A stretch of DNA of 64,000 nucleotides from Pseudomonas anatoliensis (GTDB lineage: Bacteria; Pseudomonadota; Gammaproteobacteria; Pseudomonadales; Pseudomonadaceae): NCBI RefSeq assembly GCF_017976235.1, contig NZ_JACVHC010000001.1, positions 1,054,001 through 1,118,000 on the forward strand, read 5' to 3'. Shown in pieces: positions 28,697-38,892 of this stretch. The position numbers and the translations under genes are program-made. Numbering within the stretch: the first letter of the stretch is position 1; every line of letters starts with the position of its first letter. The notes under the pieces were generated by a model, which saw only the letters and a list, made by a program, of their open reading frames with translations, did no database searches and was not told the DNA's origin.

Positions 28697-28720
28697 GCGA
28701 GGCCTCGGCCTCGCCTTTTA
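28697..28720 (+). terminator. Hairpin with T-run between pilin and chaperone genes
   Basis: GCGAGGCC / GGCCTCGC with a minimal loop, followed by CTTTTATCTT, lies 25 bases after the pilin stop and just before the chaperone start. It looks like a partial terminator or mRNA-stabilising hairpin that would raise pilin output over chaperone and usher. Confidence 0.6.
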
Positions 28721-28742
28721 TCTTGAAACAGCGGTAATCACT

Positions 28743-29480
28743 ATGTTGCGTCAATTCATTTTCGTTCTCCTGGCACTGTTGGTGAGTGCGCAGGCACTGG
28801 GTAGTATTTCCTTGAGTGCCACGCGTGTGGTGTTTGATGGGGCTCATAAAGAAGCCAACATCACCGTGCGCAACGGCAACCAGGACGCACTCATTCAATC
28901 CTGGATCGACCGGGAAGACACCAGTGATAAAGCGACTCCGTTCGCAGTCACACCGCCATTGGCCCGTGTATTTGCCAAAGAACAACAACTCCTTCGCATT
29001 CTTTACGAAGGCCAAGGCATGCCAACCGATAAAGAATCGGTGGTCTGGCTTAATGTCCAAGAGATCCCGCAAACGTCCAAAACTGCCAATACCTTGCAAT
29101 TGGCCGTGCGCCAACGGATCAAGGTTTTTTTTCGCCCCCCAGGCCTGCCCGGCGACCCGATCCTGGCGCCGACCCAATTGCAGTGGCAAGTCACACAAGA
29201 AAACGGCAATGCCGTTCTTATTGTAAAAAACCCCAGCGCGTACCACGTATCAATGGCCGATCTGACACTTCGCGATTCGAAAGGAAGTGAACTTCCATTG
29301 GACTCGAAGATGGTCGCGCCGGGAACAGAAGCCAGGTTTTCGCTGAGCCGCTTCCCATCCGGCAGTCCCCCGGTGAGCCTGACGTTTTCCAGCATCAATG
29401 ACTACGGGGCGATGAGTCATTACCAGGCGTCGCTGATCAACGGCCAAGCCGTCAAAGCCGAACCGACTGAATCCAAGTAA
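28743..29480 (+). CDS. Periplasmic fimbrial chaperone (PapD-like)
   Basis: 245 residues: signal peptide to about residue 19 (ALG|SISLSATRVVFDG), then two Ig-like domains. Family hallmarks are LSATRVVFDGAHKEANITVRN, the proline/aromatic region TPPLARVFAKEQQLLRILYEG, VWLNVQEIPQ and the second-domain NPSAYHVSMADL. It caps pilins by donor-strand complementation and delivers them to the usher. ATG at 28743 gives the normal signal peptide; no strong ribosome site is visible. Confidence 0.9.
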   Translation: MLRQFIFVLLALLVSAQALGSISLSATRVVFDGAHKEANITVRNGNQDALIQSWIDREDTSDKATPFAVTPPLARVFAKEQQLLRILYEGQGMPTDKESVVWLNVQEIPQTSKTANTLQLAVRQRIKVFFRPPGLPGDPILAPTQLQWQVTQENGNAVLIVKNPSAYHVSMADLTLRDSKGSELPLDSKMVAPGTEARFSLSRFPSGSPPVSLTFSSINDYGAMSHYQASLINGQAVKAEPTESK

Positions 29481-29568
29481 CAAGTCCTTGCGCAAGCACC
29501 TTCAAACCAGGTGCTCGCTCGCGCTCGGCCAGCGATTGAGTTGCAGGCGCCGATACAGGTTTTATTGC

Positions 29569-32139
29569 ATGCCATTTTCCACTCTAAACAAAACCGGATG
29601 TTGTTCAGGGAAGCGCGCGTGCAATTCATATGCTCTCAAGGCATTTGATTCGACAGCATTCAATGCGCTGGCATTGGCCATTTTCATTGGCCTGCCCACT
29701 CTCGTGCTGGGTGCAGATGAAGATTTGCAACTGGACGATTACAACACCACGTTCCTGCAAGGTGCGCAGTCCAACGTCGACCTCAAGCTGCTATTGGCAG
29801 CCGACAGCGTGCTGCCTGGCAATTATCGAGTCGATCTTTACAGCAATGAAGTGCTGGTCGGTCGGCGCGATATCGATTTTATGCGCAACGCGATCAATGG
29901 TCGGGTTGAACCGTGCCTGACGTTTGATCTGCTCAAACAACTGGGCATCGATCTGAATAAACTTCAGGCGCAGGGCACGTTTAACCCGGACGACCCGCAA
30001 GCCTGCTATGACTTGCCCGGCATGATTGATCAGGCCAGCGTGCGTTACGACGCGAGTCACCTGCGCCTGGCCGTCAGCGTGCCGCAGATGTCGATGGAGA
30101 AAGGCCTTCGCGGCTATGTCGCTCCCGAGTTGTGGGACGAAGGCGTGTCGGCGGCGTTCATCAACTACCAACTCAACACCAATCGCAATGCTGGCGATTA
30201 CGGCGTCAAGATTTCCAACAACCTGGGGCTGCGCAACGGCATCAACCTCGCTGGCTGGCGCCTGCGCAATGAATCCAACTTCAGCACCGGCACCGGACGC
30301 CCGAATACTTTCACCAGCAATCGCACCTACCTGCAGCATGACGTCACCGCGATCAAGGGCCAGTTCAGCGCGGGCGATATCTTTTCTGATCCGGATCTGT
30401 TCGACAGCGTGCGCTATCGCGGCCTGAAACTGGCGTCAGACGAAGGCATGCGTGCTGACAGCGAACGCGGATATGCCCCCGTGATTCGGGGTGTAGCGCA
30501 GACGAGTGCGAAGGTGGAAATCCGCCAGAACGACTACATCCTTTACACCAGTAACGTGCCGCCGGGGCCGTTCGAGATCAGCGATATTTATCCCAGCGGC
30601 TCCAACGGTGATCTGGAAATCACCGTCATCGAAGCTGACGGTACACGTCACGTCACCCGCCAGGCGTTCTCCGCGCTACCGATCATGGTGCGTGAAGGTC
30701 AATTGAAGTACAGCGTCTCGGCCGGTGAATACAGCAGCCACGCCGAGGGGGAGAAAAACCCGCAACTGGTCAGTGGCACACTGGCGTACGGCCTCACCAG
30801 CAATTTGACCGGCATAGCCGGTGTTCAGGTCAGTGATGGCTACAAAGCGCTGGGATTGGGTATGGGCAAAAACACCTCATTGGGCGCGGTTTCGCTGGAT
30901 ATGACCCACTCCACCAGCGAGGTTGGCGGCGTAACCACCCAAGGTGACAGCGTGCGTGCCCTCTATGCGAAAACGTTCACGGGCACCAACACCAGCTTCA
31001 CCCTGGCGGCCTACCGCTATTCCACCGAGGGTTTCCGTACCCTGACCGAACACGTGCAGGCCATCAGTGATGACGGCACTCGCAACAGCGGCAGCTCGAA
31101 AACCCGCACCGACTTGACCATCAACCAGAGCCTTGGCCGGGATCAACAGCTAGGTAATCTCTATCTGACGGCGAGTGATCAACGCTATTGGAATCGTGGC
31201 GGTTCGCGAAGCTTTTCTGCGGGCTACAGCAATAACTGGGGCGACCTGAATTACAACTTCGGCGTCACGCATACCCAGGATCAGGGCTATTACGGTTCGA
31301 CCAGCAATGACACCCAAATGAGCCTGTCGATCTCCTTTCCTCTTGGTAGAAAAATTCGCGCGCCCCGCGCTTTCATGACCACTACCCGTCAGAAAAACAA
31401 CAGCAGCACGCAGGCCGGTATCAACGGTTATGTCTCGGAAACCGGTGATACCTTCTACTCCGTACAGGCCGGGAATAGCTCCAGTGGCGGAAATTCAGGT
31501 TCGTTCAATCTCAACACCCGCACATCAGTGGGCGACTTGAGCCTGGGCTATAGCGAGGGCCGTGGTTACAAATCACAAAACCTCAACGCGTCAGGATCGG
31601 TCGTGGCCCATGCCGGCGGCATTAACCTTGGTCAGACATTGGGCGAAACCTTCGCCTTGGTTGAGGTGCCGGGGGTCAAGGACGCCAAAATCAGCAGTTA
31701 CAGCGGTGTGACCACCGGCCGAAATGGCTATGCGGTGATCCCCAGTGCGCAACCCTATCGGGTCAACTGGATCACCCTGGACACCCGCGACCTCGGTGCC
31801 GATCTCGAAATCGACAACGCCAGCCAACAACGCGTGCCGCGCCGTGGTGCGGTGGTCAAGGCACGTTATGCCGGCAAGACCGGCCGGCGCGTGCAATTTG
31901 AACTGTTTGACGCGCAGAAACAGCCGTTACCGTTTGGCGCAATACTTGAGGACAGCGAAGGTAAACAGCTGTCGCTCAGTGATCCAAGTGGGAAAGCGTT
32001 GGCATTGATGGAGAAAGAGCAAGGCGTGATCAATATCAAATGGGGCGAAAAACAATGCCAGGCGCCTTATGTATTACCAGCGCAGGATAAAAACCGAAAC
32101 TACGAGACCTACCAACTAGTTTGTCTGCCTGAGAATTAG
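29569..32139 (+). CDS. Fimbrial outer-membrane usher
   Basis: About 856 residues. After a long hydrophobic leader ending PTLVLGADE, the N-terminal chaperone-binding domain reads LQLDDYNTTFLQGAQSNVDL, then comes the 24-strand barrel with plug (PVIRGVAQTSAKVEIRQNDYILYTSNVPPGPFEISDIYP) and C-terminal domains ending in KQPLPFGAILED and the GEKQCQAPYVLP cysteine. It assembles and secretes the fimbria. ATG at 29569 was preferred over the in-frame start at 29488, giving usual usher length. Confidence 0.9.
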   Translation: MPFSTLNKTGCCSGKRACNSYALKAFDSTAFNALALAIFIGLPTLVLGADEDLQLDDYNTTFLQGAQSNVDLKLLLAADSVLPGNYRVDLYSNEVLVGRRDIDFMRNAINGRVEPCLTFDLLKQLGIDLNKLQAQGTFNPDDPQACYDLPGMIDQASVRYDASHLRLAVSVPQMSMEKGLRGYVAPELWDEGVSAAFINYQLNTNRNAGDYGVKISNNLGLRNGINLAGWRLRNESNFSTGTGRPNTFTSNRTYLQHDVTAIKGQFSAGDIFSDPDLFDSVRYRGLKLASDEGMRADSERGYAPVIRGVAQTSAKVEIRQNDYILYTSNVPPGPFEISDIYPSGSNGDLEITVIEADGTRHVTRQAFSALPIMVREGQLKYSVSAGEYSSHAEGEKNPQLVSGTLAYGLTSNLTGIAGVQVSDGYKALGLGMGKNTSLGAVSLDMTHSTSEVGGVTTQGDSVRALYAKTFTGTNTSFTLAAYRYSTEGFRTLTEHVQAISDDGTRNSGSSKTRTDLTINQSLGRDQQLGNLYLTASDQRYWNRGGSRSFSAGYSNNWGDLNYNFGVTHTQDQGYYGSTSNDTQMSLSISFPLGRKIRAPRAFMTTTRQKNNSSTQAGINGYVSETGDTFYSVQAGNSSSGGNSGSFNLNTRTSVGDLSLGYSEGRGYKSQNLNASGSVVAHAGGINLGQTLGETFALVEVPGVKDAKISSYSGVTTGRNGYAVIPSAQPYRVNWITLDTRDLGADLEIDNASQQRVPRRGAVVKARYAGKTGRRVQFELFDAQKQPLPFGAILEDSEGKQLSLSDPSGKALALMEKEQGVINIKWGEKQCQAPYVLPAQDKNRNYETYQLVCLPEN

Positions 32140-32238
32140 CGTACTCCGTCAGCCAGCACCACTAAAAAAAACCCTCAGGTATCACAACCCCGGCGAGAGC
32201 CTCTCTCAGTGGACATCAACTAACCTAAAGGATTTAGC

Positions 32239-33183
32239 ATGCCCCTTAAAAAAATAATTATTTTATTCATTCCGCTGGCTGCATTATTTTTCTGGAATAC
32301 CTCTAATGCCAACTGTCGACTCAAGGAAGGTACGGGCCCTGCGCTTGTAACATTCGCAGGACGTGGAGGTTGGCAAGCTATCGAACCCGGTCTTCCTATG
32401 AATACCGTATTGTTTACCACATCTGCTTCAGTGAGCCGTTACCCAGTCGTCATATGCAGCGGCAATAGCCCTTCAGGAGTCATTTCCCGATACACCAATC
32501 CGGCTGCAGGCGAAAGTCTATTTCGAGTGGGTACCACCGGACTTTCTTTTAGCATCGAAGGTTCGGACGGTAATCTATTGACATCCTACGGCACCACGTC
32601 CAATGGCGAAGGCATGTGGGGTTACACCCACACACGTTTTACCCTGAGAATCGTTAAAACCGGAAAAATCGACACAACTTACGTGTTGGCCAGTGGACAG
32701 ATCGCTACGCAAAGTGACGGGGGCATAGCTTCATATATATTCAGAACCAACAGCGATAGCGGATTTTATGAGCGCGCTTGCCAAGTGCAACCAGTAGTGG
32801 TCGAGATGGGCAACCGTTATATTCATGAAGTTTATGATTCGAGTGACGAAGACCTATCGAAAAGCTTCTCCGTCTCGATTACCGAATGCCCAAAAAGCAC
32901 CAAAGGACTGACCTTTAGCCTGAAACCTCTCACTCAGGTGATAGATGGGTCCAACGGAGTTATTTCATTGAATAAAGCTTCTAATGCAAAAAATATCGGC
33001 ATACAAATCACTGACGATTCGGGTAAGGCCATCACTTTCGACAAGGACTATCCTTTATCCTCAAGAGATAGCCAGGGTACCTTTATCCAAACGCTTTCCG
33101 CTAAATATATAAATCTGGGAACCGGCCCCATCAAGGCAGGAATCGCGAACTCTGAAATGATGTTCCTGATAAACTACCTGTAA
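32239..33183 (+). CDS. Two-domain fimbrial tip adhesin 1
   Basis: 314 residues with a signal peptide (to about residue 24, SNA|NCRLKEG), a variable N-terminal half likely to be the lectin domain, and a C-terminal pilin domain with paired cysteines (ERACQVQP, ITECPK) and the end AGIANSEMMFLINYL. AAAGGA precedes the ATG by six bases. It follows the usher by about 100 bases and probably belongs to the operon. Its DNA is visibly more AT-rich than the kinase and usher genes. The C-terminal half is paralogous to the adhesin on the opposite strand. Confidence 0.85.
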   Translation: MPLKKIIILFIPLAALFFWNTSNANCRLKEGTGPALVTFAGRGGWQAIEPGLPMNTVLFTTSASVSRYPVVICSGNSPSGVISRYTNPAAGESLFRVGTTGLSFSIEGSDGNLLTSYGTTSNGEGMWGYTHTRFTLRIVKTGKIDTTYVLASGQIATQSDGGIASYIFRTNSDSGFYERACQVQPVVVEMGNRYIHEVYDSSDEDLSKSFSVSITECPKSTKGLTFSLKPLTQVIDGSNGVISLNKASNAKNIGIQITDDSGKAITFDKDYPLSSRDSQGTFIQTLSAKYINLGTGPIKAGIANSEMMFLINYL

Positions 33184-33350
33184 CTTTGCCGCAATGATTA
33201 ATGATACCTCTGCATGAAACCAGACGAGAAAAAATCGGGCTACTGCAATGCAACCCTTCGCCTACCCTCGAAAAAGAATAAACCCAGGCTCCTGCAATTG
33301 AGAAGCAAGAGTCTAGTGATTTTTCGGTGTCTTGCGTAAGTTTCAAATAC

Positions 33351-34313
33351 TCATTGATAACTCATGATGAACGTCAGAGAAGTGTCAGCGATTCCTGCCT
33401 CTATTGATGCATCGGTTTGAATGTACGATGCACTGAAAGGGATATTGAAATCGCCTCCCGCGCGATCATATCCAGCAAAGTTGTATTCTTTTCCAATCAC
33501 CACTGGCTGATCATCCCCCCGTGATACCTGCAGCCCTATACCTTTCGCGGTAGAAGATGCATCCAGTGAAACAACGCCCTTATTCGCGTCAATGACTTTC
33601 GTGTTCGCCTTTATTGAATACTTGACTGATTTCAGAAAGTTGGGGCATTCGACCAATTGAATATTGAATGCAACAGGATTGGTCTTGCTCCCTATTTTCT
33701 TGAATGAACTGGTTTTGTTGTCCCGCGTCATATCGACACTGACATTAGGTGTCTTGCAGGCTCCTGCGACAATATAGACAGGGTTCGACAAATTGAACGT
33801 TGCAAACGTTTGGTCGTCACTGGATACCAATGAGGCGAGCACTCCCGCCGGGATCACAGCCCCTTCCTTGATCGGCCCGGTTTGTATAACACGCAATTGG
33901 GGGTCGCTCGTAAGGGTCTCTGTGCGTAGCCCGATAGATATATCGCTGAACTGAAGTGGGACCAATGCGATACTCTTGCTATCAAGAGAAAACTGAAGTG
34001 CAATACCGGTATCTTTCAATCGGAAAAGCGAAGTACTGAAGTTAGGCTGCGTACCAATCGCAGAATTTAATTTCAGGCCCAAGCTCCCTGTGAACGGGCA
34101 CGTAATTATCATCTTGCTGCCCATGACTGGCAACGATTCAGTATAAATAACCGGCAAACCGGTAGCATCTCTAGGTGTATTAATAAATTTTGAGCTTGGC
34201 CCGTGAGCGCCATAATTTCTAACTTTCCTTAACTCGTCGTTCAAAGAAAAACCGCAATGCCCCCATGCATTCGGAACGACAAAAGACGCCAAAAGCGCAA
34301 TCCATAACTTCAT
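33351..34313 (-). CDS. Two-domain fimbrial tip adhesin 2 (opposite strand)
   Basis: 320 residues: signal peptide MKLWIALLASFVVPNAWG, a distinct N-terminal half, and a C-terminal pilin domain sharing TKVIDANKGVVSLDASSTAKGI-like sequence with adhesin 1 and ending TSLTFIMSYQ. ATG at 34313 has GAGG seven bases upstream. It converges with adhesin 1 and has its own RcsB-like box. It probably offers an alternative receptor specificity for the same fimbria. The DNA is AT-rich for this genome. Confidence 0.83.
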   Translation of the reverse strand: MKLWIALLASFVVPNAWGHCGFSLNDELRKVRNYGAHGPSSKFINTPRDATGLPVIYTESLPVMGSKMIITCPFTGSLGLKLNSAIGTQPNFSTSLFRLKDTGIALQFSLDSKSIALVPLQFSDISIGLRTETLTSDPQLRVIQTGPIKEGAVIPAGVLASLVSSDDQTFATFNLSNPVYIVAGACKTPNVSVDMTRDNKTSSFKKIGSKTNPVAFNIQLVECPNFLKSVKYSIKANTKVIDANKGVVSLDASSTAKGIGLQVSRGDDQPVVIGKEYNFAGYDRAGGDFNIPFSASYIQTDASIEAGIADTSLTFIMSYQ

Positions 34314-34397
34314 AAAAAATCCTCGATCGTAGCCGCTCGTGAGCCTTGAACAGGTCACTTGACCGAGCATTCAAACCACTAAACCCAAAGGCGAGAA

Positions 34398-34411
34398 TAA
34401 GAACAATCTTA
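34398..34411. promoter_or_regulatory. RcsB-like box upstream of adhesin 2
   Basis: TAAGAACAATCTTA, a perfect TAAGA-N4-TCTTA dyad, 84 bases upstream of the adhesin 2 start on the minus strand. A -10-like TTGAAT (reading the minus strand, 34374-34369) has the same 23-base offset as at the other two boxes. Confidence 0.65.
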
Positions 34412-34486
34412 AATGCCACCCGCGAGCTGATGGCCGCCCTGCACATGAATGACCAGCAGAGATCTCAAGGGGATCGTTTCTTGAAA

Positions 34487-34582
34487 TGGCGGAAGGCAGC
34501 CGGAGTCGAACCTGCCCGGGAACGGATGCCGTCCCCAACCGGGTTTGAAGCCCGGCCGCGCCACCGGGCGCGATTGCCTTCC
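34487..34582 (-). tRNA. selC: tRNA-Sec (anticodon UCA)
   Basis: 96 bases including the encoded GCCA end. The acceptor stem begins GGAAGGCAATC, the anticodon stem-loop is CCGGG-CTTCAAA-CCCGG with anticodon at 34546-34548, there is a long extra arm and the TTCGACTCC T-loop. Length and long arm fit bacterial selenocysteine tRNA. It lies six bases after the selB stop and reads the UGA codon in fdnG. Confidence 0.96.
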
Positions 34583-34588
34583 TTGAAC

Positions 34589-36505
34589 TCAGTGCGCGTC
34601 AGCGGTGGCCAGCGCGTTGTCGTAACGGATTTGGCGTGATTCGCCGCTGCGCCGGGTCAGGCCGAGGCGGTCGAAGTATTCGAGGTATTGAATTGAACGT
34701 TTGCGTCCCAAGCCTAGCGCATCGCGGAAGGTTGTCACCTGGATCTGCGGATTTTCCTTGGCCAGTTCCAGCAACACGGCCACCATTTGCCGCAGCATCG
34801 CGTCGCTGATAAAAAGGTCGCGCACCACTTGATGCATCAGGCCAAGGCGCGCGAGTTTGCGCAGCAGCAAGCGGACGACGGCGTCGTCCTGCTCAACGGC
34901 TTTGGCGATGTCGCGCACCCACGGCGGATCAAATCCGGCCAGTTCGAACAGCGGTTGCAGTAGTTGCCACAGGGTTTCGTCTTCGGCATTCAAGCGCACC
35001 TGATGATCCGGCAGGTGCAGCCACGGCCCGCTGGCGTTGATCGAACCGGCACCGAGCAATTCCTCCAACAGACTGACGAAGATAGAACGCTCCAGCGCCA
35101 ACCCGCTGAAACGCCGCAGACGATCCCGATCCGGGCCCATCTGATCGGGCTCCAGTTCATGAAACTTCGTCAGTTGTTCCAGCAGCGTGAATTTCAACTG
35201 GCCCCAACGCTGCACGTTGAACAGCACCGACCCCTGACGCGTATCGATCAACCGAACGTTCTGCGGCAACGACCAGCCTTCGCGGGGACGATTGAACTGG
35301 CGTTCCAGCCGCTGTGGATCGAGACCGCTGGTACTGTGATTGAGCAACACCGGCAGCACCTGCTCAAAACGCTCACTGCGCGCCAAGGCTTCAAGTTGCG
35401 CCAGTCTTTCGGGGCTGCGACGCTGTCGGGCCGGGGCGAACGGGTCGAGCACCCGGCCGCCGCCGAGGGTGCGTTGCGCACTTTGATCACGCAGGATCAA
35501 CCGATCACCCTGCACCGCGTGCACCGGCGCGTTGATCAGCAATTGCGCGAACATGCGTTCGCCAGGGTTCAGGCGCGGGCCTTCGAGCAAGGCGACGCGG
35601 GCGATCACGTCTTGTGTGCCAAGGTGCAGGTGCACCGGGTGGAAGTGCTCGAAGGGGCGTTCGCCGGGCAACAGTTGAAAATCGATATCGACCCGTTGCG
35701 TCGGTGCGTACAGCCACTCGCTCAGCAGCCATTGGCCGCGATGGATTTGTTCCAGTGCCAAGCGATCGCCGCTGATATTCAATGCCACCCGCTGCCCGGC
35801 AAACGCATGTTCGGCAGGCTGATTCTGCGCGTGCAAACCACGAACCCTGACCGCTTTGCCGGCGGGACCCAAAACCAGTTTGTCCGCCACCGCGACCAAG
35901 CCCGACAGCGCCGTACCGGTGACCACAATCCCCGCGCCGGCAACGCTGAAAGCGCGGTCGATGGCCAGACGAAAACCTCCTTCTCGACTGCGCTCCAGCA
36001 CTTCGCGTTGGCTCTGCAACAAGATCTGTCGCAACTCATCAATGCCCCGCCCGCTTACGCTCGACACGGCCAAAATCGGCGCCTCGGCGAACGGCCCGGC
36101 CTCCAGCAAGTCCAGTGTCTGGCGTTGCACTTCCTCCACCCTGCCCGCCTCGACCCGGTCGCACTTGGTGATCGCCACCACTGCGCGGGGAATGCCGAGC
36201 AACTGGACAATCGCCAGATGTTCGCGGGTTTGCGGCATCACGCCGTCATCCGCCGCGATTACCAACAACACCAGATCGATGCCCTGCGCACCGGCGAGCA
36301 TGTTGTGGGTGAATTTTTCATGGCCGGGCACATCGATAAAACCGGTCAGCCCGGCACCCGGCTCCAGTTCGGCATACAGATAACCAAGGTCGATGGTCAT
36401 GCCGCGCTCGCGTTCCTGCGGGCGGCGGTCGCCGGTTTGCCCGGTCAGCGCTTGCAGCAACGACGTCTTGCCGTGGTCGATGTGCCCCGCTGTGCCGACA
36501 ATCAT
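34589..36505 (-). CDS. selB: Selenocysteine-specific elongation factor SelB
   Basis: 638 residues. The GTPase domain starts [17 protein letters not shown] with DVPGHEKF and TKCD motifs, followed by EF-Tu-like beta-barrel domains and C-terminal winged helices that bind the SECIS hairpin. It delivers Sec-tRNA to the ribosome at the UGA. ATG at 36505 overlaps the selA stop by ATGA; the longer open frame to 36577 is not used. Part of the fdn-fdhE-selAB-selC cassette. Confidence 0.95.
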   Translation of the reverse strand: MIVGTAGHIDHGKTSLLQALTGQTGDRRPQERERGMTIDLGYLYAELEPGAGLTGFIDVPGHEKFTHNMLAGAQGIDLVLLVIAADDGVMPQTREHLAIVQLLGIPRAVVAITKCDRVEAGRVEEVQRQTLDLLEAGPFAEAPILAVSSVSGRGIDELRQILLQSQREVLERSREGGFRLAIDRAFSVAGAGIVVTGTALSGLVAVADKLVLGPAGKAVRVRGLHAQNQPAEHAFAGQRVALNISGDRLALEQIHRGQWLLSEWLYAPTQRVDIDFQLLPGERPFEHFHPVHLHLGTQDVIARVALLEGPRLNPGERMFAQLLINAPVHAVQGDRLILRDQSAQRTLGGGRVLDPFAPARQRRSPERLAQLEALARSERFEQVLPVLLNHSTSGLDPQRLERQFNRPREGWSLPQNVRLIDTRQGSVLFNVQRWGQLKFTLLEQLTKFHELEPDQMGPDRDRLRRFSGLALERSIFVSLLEELLGAGSINASGPWLHLPDHQVRLNAEDETLWQLLQPLFELAGFDPPWVRDIAKAVEQDDAVVRLLLRKLARLGLMHQVVRDLFISDAMLRQMVAVLLELAKENPQIQVTTFRDALGLGRKRSIQYLEYFDRLGLTRRSGESRQIRYDNALATADAH

Positions 36506-37914
36506 TGCGCGACCTGCAATTGCGGCAACTGCGCCAGCCACGCAGGTTCGTCGTCGAGTTGGCGCAAGTCCAGCCACAACGCGTCGTCGTCAATGCGCCC
36601 GAGCACCGGGATCGGCAAGGCACGCAGCGCGGCTTCAAGGTTAAGCAGATGACGGCCGCGTAATCGCCTGGACACTTGCGGACGCAAACACAGCGCCGCA
36701 CTGGGCAAGCGCGCCACCGGTTGGCTGCCGCTGCCGATCATGCCCAGTGAATGCACGGCAGCAACACTCCAGACCTCGCCCAAAGCGTCAGCCATGGCCG
36801 GTTGCAATCGTGACGCCTGCGCAAAAATGTCGGATTGCGCACGGGTCAGCAGGCGCAGACTCGGCAATCGCTCGGCCAGTCGATCCGGATCGCGATACAG
36901 ACCGAGCACTGCTTCCAGCGCCGCCAAGGTCAGCTTGTCGACACGCAATGCGCGCTTCAGCGGGTTCTTCTTGATCTTCGCGATCAGCGCTTTGCTGCCG
37001 ACGATCAATCCGGCCTGCGGGCCGCCGAGCAACTTGTCGCCGCTGAAGGTGACGATATCGGCGCCATCGAGCAGCGCTTGTCGCACCGTCGGTTCCGCCG
37101 GCAAACCCCAGCGCGTCAAATCCAGCAGACTGCCGCTGCCCAGATCCTCCAACAACGGCAGCCCGTGACGATGCGCCAACTCGGCCAACTCGGCGGTCGC
37201 CACCCGCGCCGTAAAACCCTCAATGCTGTAATTGCTCGCATGCACACGCATGATCAAACCACTGCGCGGGCTGATCGCTGCTTCATAGTCGCGAGCATGG
37301 GTGCGATTGGTGGTGCCGACCTCATGCAAACGCACGCCGGCGCGGGCCATGATGTCGGGGATGCGAAACGCGCCGCCGATCTCGATCAACTCGCCGCGAG
37401 AGATAATGCCTTCCTTGCGCGCACCTAGACTGTTGAGCGTCAGCAGCACCGCAGCGGCATTGTTGTTGACCACGGTGACGGCTTCGGCGCCGGTCAGTTC
37501 GCGGATCAGACCTTCGATCAGATCATCACGATCGCCGCGTTTACCGCTGGCCAGATCGAATTCCAGATTGAGCGGATAACGCGCTGCCATTTGCACCGCT
37601 TCAATCGCTTCTTCAGGCAATAGTGCCCGGCCGAGATTGGTGTGCAACACCGTGCCGGTCAGATTGAACACCCGCCGGATCTGGCTGCGTTGTTGCTGTG
37701 CAAGACGTTCGCCGACCCGCCCGGCGAGCACTTCAGGACTGATTTCAACAGCGGACAACTGCCCGTTCAACACACTCGAACGCAATTCATCCAGCAGCAG
37801 CCGCAAACTCGCCAGCAACGCCTCACGCCCATAACGCTCGGCCAGCAGCAGACACGCCGGGTGACGCAACAAACCATCAATGGAAGGTAATCGCAGGGCA
37901 ACACTTGCAGACAT
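36502..37914 (-). CDS. selA: L-seryl-tRNA(Sec) selenium transferase SelA
   Basis: 470 residues. The PLP lysine is in [33 protein letters not shown] and [15 protein letters not shown] are family hallmarks. It converts Ser-tRNA(Sec) to Sec-tRNA(Sec) with selenophosphate from SelD, which is not in the window. ATG at 37914 (MSASVALRL) with GGGAG upstream was chosen over the in-frame start at 37932. It follows fdhE by about 48 bases. Confidence 0.95.
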   Translation of the reverse strand: MSASVALRLPSIDGLLRHPACLLLAERYGREALLASLRLLLDELRSSVLNGQLSAVEISPEVLAGRVGERLAQQQRSQIRRVFNLTGTVLHTNLGRALLPEEAIEAVQMAARYPLNLEFDLASGKRGDRDDLIEGLIRELTGAEAVTVVNNNAAAVLLTLNSLGARKEGIISRGELIEIGGAFRIPDIMARAGVRLHEVGTTNRTHARDYEAAISPRSGLIMRVHASNYSIEGFTARVATAELAELAHRHGLPLLEDLGSGSLLDLTRWGLPAEPTVRQALLDGADIVTFSGDKLLGGPQAGLIVGSKALIAKIKKNPLKRALRVDKLTLAALEAVLGLYRDPDRLAERLPSLRLLTRAQSDIFAQASRLQPAMADALGEVWSVAAVHSLGMIGSGSQPVARLPSAALCLRPQVSRRLRGRHLLNLEAALRALPIPVLGRIDDDALWLDLRQLDDEPAWLAQLPQLQVAQ

Positions 37915-37962
37915 CTGCCACTCCCGAAACAAAAGACTGTCCGGCGAGTGTAGACGCTGCGG

Positions 37963-38889
37963 TCATTCGTCTCCCGGCGCCAGCAACAGATTGGGTGCCA
38001 GGCGCTGATAGCCGTCCTGCGCCAGACGCATGTCCAGCAGCAGACTGCTGAGGTCCGCCGACAAGGCCTCGGCGTCGGCATCGTTCTCCAGATAGAGCAA
38101 TTTCAGATAACTGTTGCAGCCCGGACAGACTTCGGCACGCAGCGGCGCCTGATTGGCGGCGTGGCGATCGTCCTCAAAACTCAGGTAGTCGAGGCCTTTG
38201 CTTGACTCGCAATACACGCATTTGACCCGCACCACGTGCCATTCACAGGCGCACAGCGAACACACCAGATAGCGCAAGCCGTTGTGTTTACTGCGATGGC
38301 GAATGACGCCGATCATGGCCGGTGAACCACAGGCCGGGCATTGGCTGAGGCTGTCGCCGGGTTTAAGTTGCAGGTTGGGTGCGCTGAGCAGCCAGTGGCT
38401 CCACGCCGCTTGCAACGCCGCGCCCAAAAACGGCACCAGTTGCGCCGGCACCATGGAATATTGGCCGCTGACCAGCGCCACCCCCCAACTGCGCAATTGC
38501 CCAGAATCGGCGCTGCGCAATGTGGCGATCGCGTCGATCACAGCGGGTTGCTCGGGTGCTGTGTAACGCTGCAACAAAGCCTCCAGCCAGGCTTGCCAGT
38601 CATCTTCGCGGATCAAGGTATCGGCGCCGAACGGTGGCAAACCGTGTTGCTGACACAGCGCAAGACGCTGCTGATCAACCGGTTCGGTCGACGGCGGATC
38701 ATCCAGCACTTGCTGCTGAGCTCGGCACAAACCGGCGATCAAGCGCAGATACTCGGCCAACGGATGCCCCTCGGCCAGTCGCTCCAGACGTTCGGCGCGC
38801 AGGGTGAAAAGGTTGTGCGGTGGCAGGTGCAGAAACGGCGGCGAACTGGCCGCCGCTTCGATTTCTCCGGGTTCAAGAATGCTTGGCAA
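37963..38889 (-). CDS. fdhE: Formate dehydrogenase accessory protein FdhE
   Basis: 308 residues, the family length. Four C-x2-C pairs (CPACGS, CSLCACEW, CVYCESSKG, CPGCNSYLK) form the two rubredoxin-like iron sites of FdhE, needed for formate dehydrogenase activity. The start is TTG at 38889, which lies three bases after the fdnI stop and has AAGGG in the fdnI end as ribosome site. Its place between fdnI and selA ties it to this enzyme. Confidence 0.93.
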   Translation of the reverse strand: MPSILEPGEIEAAASSPPFLHLPPHNLFTLRAERLERLAEGHPLAEYLRLIAGLCRAQQQVLDDPPSTEPVDQQRLALCQQHGLPPFGADTLIREDDWQAWLEALLQRYTAPEQPAVIDAIATLRSADSGQLRSWGVALVSGQYSMVPAQLVPFLGAALQAAWSHWLLSAPNLQLKPGDSLSQCPACGSPAMIGVIRHRSKHNGLRYLVCSLCACEWHVVRVKCVYCESSKGLDYLSFEDDRHAANQAPLRAEVCPGCNSYLKLLYLENDADAEALSADLSSLLLDMRLAQDGYQRLAPNLLLAPGDE

Positions 38890-38892
38890 AAG

